50,289 nt of DNA from an uncultured Bdellovibrionales bacterium (lineage in GTDB: Bacteria > Bdellovibrionota > Bdellovibrionia > Bdellovibrionales > UBA1609). The notes under the pieces are model-generated. The model was not told the origin of the DNA. It saw only the letters and a program-made list of their open reading frames with translations, and did not search any database. The first letter of the stretch is position 1, and each line of letters starts with the position of its first letter. The stretch covers positions 1 through 50,289 of the forward strand of contig CALLBC010000201.1 of the NCBI GenBank assembly GCA_938001965.1, in the 5' to 3' direction. The translations under genes were made by a program, and so were the position numbers. Below are positions 17,620 to 26,544 of this stretch, piece by piece.

Positions 17620-19026
17620 AAATTGGTCCTCGCTAAAGTACATTAGCTCGGCCTCGCGGCCCCCCTCTTCGTTGGGCTTTATCCAAACAAATGACATTTT
17701 TCCAACTTTTTTTGTACACTCAACATCTAAAAATGCTGGAGACCACGTCCCACTATTTAAATGCTCAATAGGCCCAATCATTTGGTGAAGGGCAATATGA
17801 GTATGCCCATAAACAATTCGGCTCACTCCAGCTATTAGACCCTGAGCACTTAGCGTTCTTTCATGTGGCTCTTTAAAGTCATGAACATTTGAAACAACAG
17901 ACTTCGAATAAAACATAAAAAACGGACCAAATATTAACATTGGTATAAAAGTCCAAAACAGTGAAATATCATAAACCGTTTCTACAAATAAAAAGATTTG
18001 AAATATTAACACTAAGCCCATGAGTAATAAAAATGCCCTGTCTAACCAAAGTTCTTTTGCAATTAAGATCGGGTTGCTCGAAGCTGGATCAATAAAAAGC
18101 TCCTTTAACTCACGAACCATTCTTGGAGTAGCATTAGCTTTTTTTGCAATATAACTATAATTATCTTCCACATTAAAAGGATCTCTTACCCTAGGACGCA
18201 AACGATTAATAAATGATTTAATTAAAATTGTCACAGACCCCCAAAACCACGAAAACACTAATAAGGGTTGGGCCCTCAGCATATACTTAATAAAAAACTT
18301 AACATACTCACTAGCTGACATTAAATAGTTGCGGTCATCATGTGGATTAAAAAATCCCATTCCGTTTATCATGTATCTTGTTGCCATATTCCCAAATGGG
18401 ACCTTTACTTCAATTAAGTTAAACCTTCTAATAAAAGGGGCTGTTGGGTCCTCAATAACGCAATAAGGATCATACTGGTTACCATGTTCAACAAGAGTGT
18501 CTTGATTGCTTATGTAAAACCAATCATTAAAGCGTAAATTTTCATTGAATTCTTCAGGCAAAGCCAAGTGCTTTAAAAAAGCCCTCTTTACATCTGGGAA
18601 ATGCATCTCAAGGTCATGATTACCAATTACAATAATTACTTTATTGTCTCTTAGTATAAACTCCCTAAGTGATGTTACCCACTTTTTATGAAAGCTCAAT
18701 ATGTGATTCATTTTGAAAACTGACTTTGCTTGTTGCGGGTTTAACCCTCTTCTTTTTTCAAGCCATGAAATTTTAAAAATTGGATGCTGTGGTATAGCTG
18801 TTACACTATCAAAATCAAAAATATCACCATTTAAAATCAGCTCTACAGGATCGCCTCCGGACTCTTTTTCAAGCTCTAAGAGAAACTTCGAGAAATCTTC
18901 ATCAAAAAAGAACTCTTTGGTTTTATACTTTTTCCATAATGGGTGTTTTTTATTTTCTGGCTCAGCCTCACAGAGGTGAAGATCAGAAATTATCGCCGTG
19001 TAGCTCGCCTTGGTGAAGTCCTTCAT
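17608..19026 (-). CDS. Membrane-associated calcineurin-like metallophosphoesterase
   Basis: 472 residues. The dimetal phosphoesterase motifs appear in order: 'ISDLHL' (~13), 'LNGDIFDFD' (~64), 'VIGNHDLEMHF' (~137), and 'VYGHTHIALHQ' (~410), so the metal site looks complete. Between motifs III and V, the segment from ~270 to ~370 contains hydrophobic stretches, including two strong helices ('AFLLLMGLVLIFQIFLFV' and 'FWTFIPMLIFGPFFMFY'). The catalytic domain is thus split by a membrane insertion. The substrate is unknown: LpxH-type lipid-A precursor hydrolases share the fold but lack such an insertion. Confidence 0.85.
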   Translation of the reverse strand: MKDFTKASYTAIISDLHLCEAEPENKKHPLWKKYKTKEFFFDEDFSKFLLELEKESGGDPVELILNGDIFDFDSVTAIPQHPIFKISWLEKRRGLNPQQAKSVFKMNHILSFHKKWVTSLREFILRDNKVIIVIGNHDLEMHFPDVKRAFLKHLALPEEFNENLRFNDWFYISNQDTLVEHGNQYDPYCVIEDPTAPFIRRFNLIEVKVPFGNMATRYMINGMGFFNPHDDRNYLMSASEYVKFFIKYMLRAQPLLVFSWFWGSVTILIKSFINRLRPRVRDPFNVEDNYSYIAKKANATPRMVRELKELFIDPASSNPILIAKELWLDRAFLLLMGLVLIFQIFLFVETVYDISLFWTFIPMLIFGPFFMFYSKSVVSNVHDFKEPHERTLSAQGLIAGVSRIVYGHTHIALHQMIGPIEHLNSGTWSPAFLDVECTKKVGKMSFVWIKPNEEGGREAELMYFSEDQFKPH

Positions 19027-19188
19027 AGTCCCTATATTAAACCTAAAAATATTTTTTTGCTATCTGTAATTAGTCTCTAAGTGCTTATCTAAACTTAAGT
19101 TTATTCCTAATTGCCTTGGTTGGATTTTTTAGACAGCAGAGTACTTTTTAGTCAGTCAAACAAACGCTGCTTTCCCCTCACGTGGCAC

Positions 19189-19194
19189 TATAAT
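19189..19194 (+). promoter_or_regulatory. Candidate -10 box of the lytic transglycosylase gene
   Basis: Perfect TATAAT 16 bases before the ATG at 19211, with no good -35 match and no Shine-Dalgarno sequence. Transcription from it would give a leader of about ten bases or fewer. Confidence 0.4.
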
Positions 19195-19210
19195 TGCTTA
19201 TTTATCTAGT

Positions 19211-20488
19211 ATGGTTCGGTTAGTTATTATTTTTATTGCATTAATTTTAACTCCCATCCACGCCTTACAGGCTAAGTCTCAAAATGAAACAATTCATAAG
19301 TCAAAGAATTATTCGCATTTTTTAAATGACCCGAACAATCTAATTCCTAAGGAGTTTAAAGCACACCCCGACATTATGCCACGAGTGCATTTTTGGTTTA
19401 ACATTTATACTAGATTCTCTTCAAATGATCATGTTATTCATCACACTTTACACCCATGGATTATATATGAAGTAGTAAATACTGATTTTTATTATTCAAA
19501 ATATAAAAACAAAAAAACTGCAAAAAGAAAGGCAGATGCTTTTGTTAGAAAAAGGAAGCAACACTATAAAAAAATAATAAACCGACTAGCTCGACTTAAG
19601 CGTTTTAATAAAATCAATAAAGCTGAATTGGCTGTTTTAAATAAGATCAAACACTTGGGCAAAAACTATAAGACTCATTTATGGATTGCGCGTAAAAATG
19701 TTCGTTCGCAAACTGGGCAAAATGACTTTTTCCATAATGGAATTAGCGCTAGCACTGAATATTTACCTCATATGGAGCTTATACTTAAACAACATGGACT
19801 TCCTAAAGAACTTGCCTCTTTAACTCTTGTAGAAAGTAGTTTCAATGTAAAAGCAAAAAGTAAGGTGGGCGCCAGTGGTATTTGGCAAATCATGCCCCCT
19901 ACAGGAAAACAGTACGGCATTGTGAATCGCACTGTTGATGAAAGAAACTCTCCGCTAAAAGCTACACTTATGGCCGCCAAATTAATGAAGTTCAATTATA
20001 AACAACTTAAAAATTGGCCTCTTGCTATTACTGCATATAATAATGGGATTGGGAATATTCGAAAATCATTACGCAGAGCCAGAACTAACAACCCGTATGT
20101 TTTAATTAATAATCACAAGCGAGGTGCTTTTGGGTTTGCTTCCTCAAATTTTTATGCAAGCTTTATTGCCGCACTTTATACAAATAAATATTCTAAAAAA
20201 ATATTTAAAATTAAAAAACTAAAACCCATCGCTCTTGAAACAGTGTATTTTAAAAACAAAACTAGTTTAAGACATATTATTCGCCACACAGGAATTAGTT
20301 TAAAGAAAATTAAAGAGCTAAACCTAGATCTTAAAACGAGAGTTGGTTTATCAACTTATTTACCAAAAAGATTCAAACTGTTTTTGCCTGTTGGGTCTGC
20401 AAAAAAAATACTCAACAAAAACACTTACCTCGTCGATGTGGGCGGAAAAAAATCTAAGCCTAATCTTTCGAAAAATCCGCGCTCATAA
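19211..20488 (+). CDS. Secreted lytic transglycosylase (SLT/MltD-like)
   Basis: 425 residues with a signal peptide ('MVRLVIIFIALILTPIHALQA'). The central domain is a goose-lysozyme/SLT fold: catalytic Glu in 'LASLTLVESSFNVKAKS', then 'VGASGIWQIMPPTGKQYG' and 'AITAYNNGIGNIRKS', the standard MltD-type motif set. The C-terminal ~70 residues resemble one LysM-like module ('LRHIIRHTGISLKKIKELN'). It cleaves peptidoglycan glycan strands to 1,6-anhydro ends in the periplasm. In a predator such enzymes could act on self or prey walls, which cannot be decided here. The 3' end overlaps the convergent gene by 29 bases. Confidence 0.92.
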   Translation: MVRLVIIFIALILTPIHALQAKSQNETIHKSKNYSHFLNDPNNLIPKEFKAHPDIMPRVHFWFNIYTRFSSNDHVIHHTLHPWIIYEVVNTDFYYSKYKNKKTAKRKADAFVRKRKQHYKKIINRLARLKRFNKINKAELAVLNKIKHLGKNYKTHLWIARKNVRSQTGQNDFFHNGISASTEYLPHMELILKQHGLPKELASLTLVESSFNVKAKSKVGASGIWQIMPPTGKQYGIVNRTVDERNSPLKATLMAAKLMKFNYKQLKNWPLAITAYNNGIGNIRKSLRRARTNNPYVLINNHKRGAFGFASSNFYASFIAALYTNKYSKKIFKIKKLKPIALETVYFKNKTSLRHIIRHTGISLKKIKELNLDLKTRVGLSTYLPKRFKLFLPVGSAKKILNKNTYLVDVGGKKSKPNLSKNPRS

Positions 20489-22619
20489 CACTTATGAAGT
20501 AACGATCCGTTATTGCAAGTTGTGTAAAAACTTTACTTGAAGTTGTTGGTATCAGTGAAATAGATGTTACGCTTTCTGGGACATTATACATTATAAAACC
20601 GCCACCGGCTCTGCCAATTTTCTTAGGTAGCACTCGACCTCTTTTATCAAAATACACAATGTCTTGGTTTGACCAGCCCTCAAGTTCACGCCCAGGAAAA
20701 ACTTCAAAACCATCGCCCTTAACAAAGCCAACAATAACACCCTTTGTACTATCTTTATTTAGTCGCAAGCTTTTTACTATTTTATCTACCCACGGAGTTT
20801 TAATGACTGGCACCACGTGGTGGTTTTCTTTTCTATTTATTAACTGCCTCGTTAATGCGTAACCATTGCCAGGATCAGACTCAAGTATTGCCAGACCTCT
20901 TTCTCCAGGCCAACGCTCTAAGTTTCTTTGGCCTGAATATATTTCATAAATTTTTTCTGATCCATGTAATTTAACTGAGGTACTCACTTCACGTTGCTCA
21001 ACCATGTCCACACTCTGCAAGGTAATGTGCTTAAGCGGCGATTGTTTAATTTCAACATAAGAGACATGCTCACTGTCAGCAACTGTAAGCTCAATTGGAA
21101 GCTCTTTCCCGTTAACAGTGGCTCTTATTGCTTGTAAACCTGGTAAAACTTTTACAAAGGCAAACAAACCGTCGCCTTTTGTTTCCTGTAACTGATTATC
21201 AATTAAATGTGCTTTATTAAAGTATAATGGCCCAACAGCAAGGTCTCCTGCCAACTCAACTTTGGCACCGGCTATCGGCACACCGTTTTGGTCAACTACT
21301 CTTCCCCAAACTACTGCGTAACCATCATGGCTTTCTTTGTAATCACTAATTAAAGCATCAACTAATGAGTTTTTATACATTCTTATCTTTTGATTGGTAT
21401 TACCAAAGCCAATTGCCAGGCTTCCCCAGTGATTTTTTGCCTCAAGTCGCATTAGCATATTAGAATCTTCCGTAAACATATCACTTGTAATTTTATTTTT
21501 GTCGTCTAACTCAAGCTTACTCATTAGGCCATCAATTTCTATACTTACTTTTTCTTTACCTTTTAAATCAACATCTACAATATTTCCAATTGTGCTCGAA
21601 CCTGAGATAGCCCTAACATTAAACCCTTCTTGATGCGGTTTCATTTTCACTTCGCGCTCAATTACGATGTCATTAGAATTTATTTGTGAAAAATTTAAAG
21701 AGGCAAGATCTAACTCTGCATAGCCCCTAACTTTATTGTTTTCATCTGTTAACTCCGCCACAATATATCCATAAAGTTCTTTTACATTAATCTCAAAATA
21801 ACCTTCTTGGATATTTACATAGCCTTCATCTAAAATTAAATTCTCTTCAATTCGCGCAACTCTAATCTGGTCTGTCATGCCCGTAAAAGCTAGGCCTTCA
21901 GTCATGACAATGTTACCTTTGATTAAATAGCTTTTTTCCTTTTTTTCTTTAACCTCTACAGACTCTTGAGATCTAGTGCTCCTAACTATATTTGGACTAG
22001 CTTGCGGAAGGTGCTTAGCAACATAAATCTTTTTATTATACCCCTGATGAACCTTATCTTTTTCTTTCTCAATAATTCTATCTAAATCACTTTCAAGTGC
22101 CGACTTCTGTTCAGCCCAACTTGCCTGTAGTAAATTGTTGGCTACACTTACTCTCTCAGGGTGGGCGTCATTTGGATTTATTTCCATTTTTTCAACGATA
22201 ACTTCTTCTGGAGCAATTATTTGTCTCTCTAATGCTTTCTCTTTATTTTGCTGCTTGATTATATCTGATGCAGCAATCGTTAAAGCCTTTAAGCGCTGCG
22301 CATTCTTTGTATACTTTATTAAATGCAAGTTCTGGAGCACCCATAAATTTTTGTTTTCACCCCAAAGCAAAGGGCTGTCTTCAAGATTTTCAAACTTTCT
22401 ATTTATAAATGAAGCCGTCCAAGTATTTTGCGAATCTTCTAGGGCTGCAAAGGCTGGAGAGTTTGTATTTAAATTAATTGTTAAAGTTGCTTTGGATAAG
22501 TAGATAACCTCTGGCTCAATATGACTTGATATAAAAGTTATTAACATTAAAGAAATCGTTATGCTCAATAGGCATAAACTTTTTTTAGTAAAATAGCTTT
22601 TTAAATTTCTTATCTGCAT
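20460..22619 (-). CDS. Large anchored envelope protein with carboxypeptidase-regulatory-like domain
   Basis: 719 residues from the ATG at 22619, preceded by AGGAAGG; the track start is seven codons upstream. An N-terminal basic segment and one hydrophobic helix ('LCLLSITISLMLITFIS') suggest export with a signal anchor. The body is beta-rich. Around residues 440-530 a CarboxypepD_reg-like beta-sandwich is visible ('VWGRVVDQNGVPIAGAKVEL', then 'GDGLFAFVKVLPGLQAIRA'). The overall family was not recognised. It lies 40 bp downstream of an unknown lipoprotein gene on the same strand, suggesting joint function at the cell envelope. Confidence 0.7.
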   Translation of the reverse strand: MQIRNLKSYFTKKSLCLLSITISLMLITFISSHIEPEVIYLSKATLTINLNTNSPAFAALEDSQNTWTASFINRKFENLEDSPLLWGENKNLWVLQNLHLIKYTKNAQRLKALTIAASDIIKQQNKEKALERQIIAPEEVIVEKMEINPNDAHPERVSVANNLLQASWAEQKSALESDLDRIIEKEKDKVHQGYNKKIYVAKHLPQASPNIVRSTRSQESVEVKEKKEKSYLIKGNIVMTEGLAFTGMTDQIRVARIEENLILDEGYVNIQEGYFEINVKELYGYIVAELTDENNKVRGYAELDLASLNFSQINSNDIVIEREVKMKPHQEGFNVRAISGSSTIGNIVDVDLKGKEKVSIEIDGLMSKLELDDKNKITSDMFTEDSNMLMRLEAKNHWGSLAIGFGNTNQKIRMYKNSLVDALISDYKESHDGYAVVWGRVVDQNGVPIAGAKVELAGDLAVGPLYFNKAHLIDNQLQETKGDGLFAFVKVLPGLQAIRATVNGKELPIELTVADSEHVSYVEIKQSPLKHITLQSVDMVEQREVSTSVKLHGSEKIYEIYSGQRNLERWPGERGLAILESDPGNGYALTRQLINRKENHHVVPVIKTPWVDKIVKSLRLNKDSTKGVIVGFVKGDGFEVFPGRELEGWSNQDIVYFDKRGRVLPKKIGRAGGGFIMYNVPESVTSISLIPTTSSKVFTQLAITDRYFISVMSADFSKD

Positions 22620-22659
22620 ATCCCTTCCTAGAATATTCATAACTATACGACTATTCTAG

Positions 22660-23106
22660 TTAAAATACCCTAAAGTCGTCAATTGCATTGCCACCGTTAA
22701 GACTTTTGGATAGCTGAAACTGAATACTCTTGGATAAGTGGTTAGCTATGTTCACATCCTTACCAATACTAACAAATTCACCTTGTACTCTTTGGGTGTT
22801 AATAACCTCAATAAAAACTGAGTATGGACGACGATCTCCCAACACCTCAACCACCGCTATATATCTAACCCTGCTGTTTGAGGCTGGAACAAACTTTCCA
22901 CCTTTGTACAAAAATGGCTTAGAGGTAAACTTTCTATTAGACTTATTTACTTTTGGCTTCCCTAAAGGCATAGATTTAGCAACAGCAGCTTGAACAACTG
23001 CCACAGGCTTTTCTACATTATCAATTCTTACTTCATTTGTTGCACAAGATGAAAGCAGAAAAAACACTATTAAAATAAAACTATTTATTCGCAAACTTCT
23101 CTCCAT
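22660..23106 (-). CDS. Hypothetical lipoprotein
   Basis: 148 residues. Lipoprotein signal 'SLRINSFILIVFFLLSSC' with lipobox LSSC. The mature part has a Lys/Asn-rich linker followed by a compact domain ('VRYIAVVEVLGDRRPYSVFI') ending in 'NAIDDFRVF'. No family recognised. Its start lies inside the last codons of the transaldolase gene (26-base overlap), which points to translational coupling. The large anchored protein gene follows. Confidence 0.75.
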   Translation of the reverse strand: MERSLRINSFILIVFFLLSSCATNEVRIDNVEKPVAVVQAAVAKSMPLGKPKVNKSNRKFTSKPFLYKGGKFVPASNSRVRYIAVVEVLGDRRPYSVFIEVINTQRVQGEFVSIGKDVNIANHLSKSIQFQLSKSLNGGNAIDDFRVF

Positions 23107-23728
23107 CTTTCATAAATTGAGCAATACCTTTGTCTGTTAGTGGGTGAGTAGTCAAACCAGACAACACCTTATAAGGGACAGTTACAACATCAGCTCCAAT
23201 TAAAGCTGACTCTAATATATGAACAGGGTGACGAATACTAGCAACAAGAACTTGGGTAGCCATATCGTAATTTTGATAAATCTGCATAGTCTGACTAATC
23301 AAATCCATGCCGTCGTGACTAATGTCATCAAGCCTGCCCACAAATGGAGAACAAAGTGTCGCCCCGGCCTTACCAACCATTAATGCTTGAAGAGGTGAAA
23401 ACACTAAAGTGACATTAGTTTTTATTCCATCAGCTGCCAACCTTCTTACTGCAACAAGTCCGTCCTCACACATTGGAATCTTAACAACAACATTGTCTTT
23501 AATTTTTGCAAGCTCATGACCTTCTTTTACCATTCCGTCTGTGTCCATGCTTAATACCTCAGCAGACACATAGCCATCAACCTCATTGCATATATCTTTA
23601 ATTACCTCATGGTGGGGCCTCCCACTTCTGGCAATTAGTGTTGGGTTTGTGGTTACACCATCAACCCAGCCTCTTTCATTGGCTGCTTTAATTTCATCAA
23701 TATTTGCGGAATCAATATAAAATTGCAT
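23081..23728 (-). CDS. TalC-type transaldolase / fructose-6-phosphate aldolase family
   Basis: 215 residues, the length of the small transaldolase subfamily. Class I aldolase signature: 'FYIDSANIDEIKAANERG', 'GVTTNPTLIARSG', the Schiff-base Lys in 'NVVVKIPMCEDGL', 'SPFVGRLDDIS', and 'TVPYKVLSGLTTHPLTDKGI'. Members transfer dihydroxyacetone units in the pentose-phosphate pathway or cleave fructose-6-phosphate; the two activities cannot be separated confidently by reading. AGGGG precedes the ATG by about six bases. Confidence 0.93.
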   Translation of the reverse strand: MQFYIDSANIDEIKAANERGWVDGVTTNPTLIARSGRPHHEVIKDICNEVDGYVSAEVLSMDTDGMVKEGHELAKIKDNVVVKIPMCEDGLVAVRRLAADGIKTNVTLVFSPLQALMVGKAGATLCSPFVGRLDDISHDGMDLISQTMQIYQNYDMATQVLVASIRHPVHILESALIGADVVTVPYKVLSGLTTHPLTDKGIAQFMKDGEKFANK

Positions 23729-23866
23729 TTATACCCCTATCTTAATAGTTAAATAGTTTTACTAAATATATGCGGGATTCTCGTCAAACTAAAGTCTTTT
23801 ATTTGTTAACTTTGAGATTTACTGATCTAACTGCTCAGGCCTGTTGATAGCCGTTAAACTTTTTTG

Positions 23867-24532
23867 CTAACCGGCAATAACATGTTCTATATTGTATTGT
23901 CCTGCTGATTGACTAGAAAGCCACAGTGCACATTTAATAGCACCACTAGCAAATACATCACGATTTAGCGCCTGGTGCTCCAGTGAAATTGTTTCTTCTT
24001 CTGACATCGCCCAAATTTTATGTACACCATATATTCCCCCGCCCCTAACTGATAGAACTTCTGGCACCTCTTTATTAACAGCTTTTTTTAATGTTTCCTG
24101 TAAAAAGATTCCAGTCCCACTTGGACTATCCACTTTGTGACGATGGTGGAACTCCTCAATTTGAAAATCAAAGTCTTTTGCTATTTCTGAATATGACTTA
24201 AGAAGTTTATTTACAAAAGCAACACCAAGGCTCATGTTTGGAGCCCATAAAACTGGAATATCAGAACTTGCTGTTTTTAGTTTTTCAAATTGCTTATCAG
24301 TAAGCCCCGTTGTTCCGCTCACAAATGGCACCTTGTTGGCAATTGACCAATCTAAAATTTTATCAAAATATTCTGGCGAACTAAAATCAATAATCACAGA
24401 CTTTGAGCTTGCGGAAAGTTCCTCTAAATCACTCTTACGACTTAATTCAATAACTGGTAAATTTTTACTACTTAAAATCTTTACTAATGATTGACCCATG
24501 CGACCACTGGCCCCGGTAATTATAAAACTCAT
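23867..24532 (-). CDS. dapB: 4-hydroxy-tetrahydrodipicolinate reductase
   Basis: Second dedicated enzyme of diaminopimelate/lysine synthesis, NAD(P)H-dependent. 221 residues, shorter than the ~270 of E. coli DapB, mainly in the N-terminal Rossmann half. The nucleotide-binding loop 'IITGASGRMGQSL' and the active-site block 'EFHHRHKVDSPSGTG' (His-His, Lys, and the SGT substrate loop) are both present. The gene overlaps dapA by ATGA. Confidence 0.94.
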   Translation of the reverse strand: MSFIITGASGRMGQSLVKILSSKNLPVIELSRKSDLEELSASSKSVIIDFSSPEYFDKILDWSIANKVPFVSGTTGLTDKQFEKLKTASSDIPVLWAPNMSLGVAFVNKLLKSYSEIAKDFDFQIEEFHHRHKVDSPSGTGIFLQETLKKAVNKEVPEVLSVRGGGIYGVHKIWAMSEEETISLEHQALNRDVFASGAIKCALWLSSQSAGQYNIEHVIAG

Positions 24533-25407
24533 ATTAGCCCCAAGTTATCTAAAGTCTTTTCCATTTGATGGCTATTCTCTTTGCTCATTTCCACAAGAGG
24601 CAACCTTACTTTGCTTGTTTTTATAATACCCATTTTTTGTAGCGCCCATTTAACTGGAATTGGGTTAGGTTCAATATATAAATACTTTAATAAGTTTTTA
24701 TATTTAGAGAACTCGACCAAGCAAGAATCATCGCCCTGCATGGCCTTTTCAACCAATGAGGAAATTTCACTTGGAATTAAGTGGGAAACCACTGAGATCA
24801 CTCCATGGCCACCCAATAAGCATAAATCCAAACAAGTATCATCATCACCACTTAAAATTAACCAATCACGGTCAACCTTAGACTTTATGCTTTTCATTAA
24901 CTTCATATCACCGGAGGCCTCTTTTGTACCTACGATGTTTTTAATTACACTAAGAGCAGCTGTTGTCTCGTCATTCATAGATACTATAGTTCTTCCCGGA
25001 ACATTATACATTACAATTGGCAAATCAACATTTTGGGCCACCTCAGTAAAATGTGCCTCTATACCTTGTTGAGGCGGCTTATTATAATATGGAACCACAA
25101 CTAATGCAGCATCCACGCCAAGACCCTTGCCCCACAAAGTCATTTCTACAGTTTTTCTTGTTGAATTACTTCCTGTGCCTAAAATAATTTTAGCTTCATT
25201 ATTAAATTTTTTGACACAGTCTACTAAGCTTGAAATTTCATCTTTGTTTAAGTTAGGGCTCTCTGCAGTTGTTCCGTTCACAACAAATTGCTTTAACCCT
25301 CTTTGCCACTGATGATCTAGCAAGGATTCAAATGAATTAAGATCAACAGATCCATCATTTTTAAATGGGGTTACTAAAGCAGTGGTTACTCCTTTATTTA
25401 TTAACAT
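24529..25407 (-). CDS. dapA: 4-hydroxy-tetrahydrodipicolinate synthase
   Basis: Condenses pyruvate with aspartate semialdehyde to open the diaminopimelate/lysine branch. 292 residues from the ATG at 25407, matching the family start 'INKGVTTALVTPFKNDGSVD'; the track begins five codons earlier. Key residues: 'GTTAESPNL' pocket, Tyr in 'VMYNVPGRT', and the Schiff-base Lys in 'IVGTKEASGDM'. Its start lies inside the end of the small lipoprotein gene, and its own end overlaps dapB, so the three are probably co-translated. Confidence 0.95.
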   Translation of the reverse strand: MLINKGVTTALVTPFKNDGSVDLNSFESLLDHQWQRGLKQFVVNGTTAESPNLNKDEISSLVDCVKKFNNEAKIILGTGSNSTRKTVEMTLWGKGLGVDAALVVVPYYNKPPQQGIEAHFTEVAQNVDLPIVMYNVPGRTIVSMNDETTAALSVIKNIVGTKEASGDMKLMKSIKSKVDRDWLILSGDDDTCLDLCLLGGHGVISVVSHLIPSEISSLVEKAMQGDDSCLVEFSKYKNLLKYLYIEPNPIPVKWALQKMGIIKTSKVRLPLVEMSKENSHQMEKTLDNLGLI

Positions 25408-25570
25408 TTTTCTTCTTTCCATTTTTAAGTTTCTTTTGCTCTAATGCCTTTTTACTTTTAATGTCTGATGGTTCAAATATAATCCACGGTTTTTCAGGGG
25501 GAATAACATCATTTTTAACACCACAAGCACAGGCACCTAGACACACAATAGCTAATAATATTTTTTTCAT
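25394..25570 (-). CDS. Small lipoprotein resembling LptM (YifL)
   Basis: 58 residues, too short for the ORF track. The signal 'MKKILLAIVCLGAC' ends in a plausible lipobox (LGAC), and the mature start 'CGVKNDVIPPEKP' resembles the LptM/YifL start (CG-x-K-G-P-L-x-x-P). LptM is a short lipoprotein that helps mature the LptDE lipopolysaccharide translocon and is typically encoded beside lysine-pathway genes (lysA-dapF), as here beside dapA. The family residues GPLY are replaced by NDV, so assignment is tentative. The Lys-rich tail overlaps the dapA start. Confidence 0.65.
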   Translation of the reverse strand: MKKILLAIVCLGACACGVKNDVIPPEKPWIIFEPSDIKSKKALEQKKLKNGKKKNVNK

Positions 25571-25582
25571 AATTTTTTATAC

Positions 25583-26353
25583 CTAATCATCAATAACTTT
25601 ACTAGATATTTTTTTATTACATAAGAAGGGGTAGGCCTCTAATAGCGATCTTTTGTTTTTTATCTTCTCTAGTGACTTACATTTATTTTTATACACTACA
25701 GCTTTGTTTACTGCTCGTGAGCACCACAAATCAACCTCAGGAAGTTTTGGTGCATCAATTTTTAAAAGATTACAATAGTTTTTGAATTGTTCAGCACTTT
25801 CCTTTCCTGAGCGACAGGCAACAAACCTAAAAATTTTACTCCTTAAACTTTCATCCGCCCTGTAGTCCATGCTGTCGCAGTGAAGGCCAGCTTTTCCTTC
25901 GCAAAGGTTAGTATAGTGCTCAACAGCAGCTAGATCACCATACTTGGCATTAAGCTTTTTTATTTTACTTAGCTCTGTCTTTGCTTTTGAGCATTGCTTT
26001 TCAATTAGGAGAAACCATGCTTTTGTAAAAATAATTTTTAAATTCTCTGGCTCTAACTCTTCAGCTTTTTCAATTTTAGAAATATAGTTTTTATCACTAG
26101 AGTAAAATAGTGTTTTCGACTGTTGAAAGTATTTTTGACTTTTTTCAGACATAAAAATATTTGATAAATTATTCAGCTCTTTTTCTATCTCTTGATTTTT
26201 AGGTTTACTGTTTTTTGCGGAGAGGCCATTAATTAAAAGCTCATAGGCCTTACCGCGACTCCCCTCCAACATAAGCTCTCTAGCAGAAGCCTTAATATCT
26301 GTACTGCTAGCTGATGAAAATAAGTAAATTATAGTTAGTAGAAGGACTCTCAT
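25583..26353 (-). CDS. Secreted TPR-like protein of unknown function
   Basis: 256 residues with a signal peptide ('MRVLLLTIIYLFSSASS'). The mature part is almost all helical, with TPR-like spacing ('LMLEGSRGKAYELLINGLSA', 'AEELEPENLKIIFTKAWFLL'), and six or more cysteines in the C-terminal half suggest periplasmic disulfides. No named family recognised. It ends 12 bp before the LptM-like lipoprotein gene and may be the first gene of the dapAB transcript. Confidence 0.7.
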   Translation of the reverse strand: MRVLLLTIIYLFSSASSTDIKASARELMLEGSRGKAYELLINGLSAKNSKPKNQEIEKELNNLSNIFMSEKSQKYFQQSKTLFYSSDKNYISKIEKAEELEPENLKIIFTKAWFLLIEKQCSKAKTELSKIKKLNAKYGDLAAVEHYTNLCEGKAGLHCDSMDYRADESLRSKIFRFVACRSGKESAEQFKNYCNLLKIDAPKLPEVDLWCSRAVNKAVVYKNKCKSLEKIKNKRSLLEAYPFLCNKKISSKVIDD

Positions 26354-26544
26354 ATAATAATTTCTATATTAATTATGATTAAATTCAAGCCCTTCTCAGT
26401 ACGCCCTTTCTTGGCCTGTAAGTTAATTTAAGACACCACATCGAATTCATGGCCCTTTCACTAAAACACTGTGAATTGATTTTGCCCTAATTCCACCCAG
26501 ATGTTATTGGATTAGCCTGTTACTTAGAGATACGGGGGATCTAA

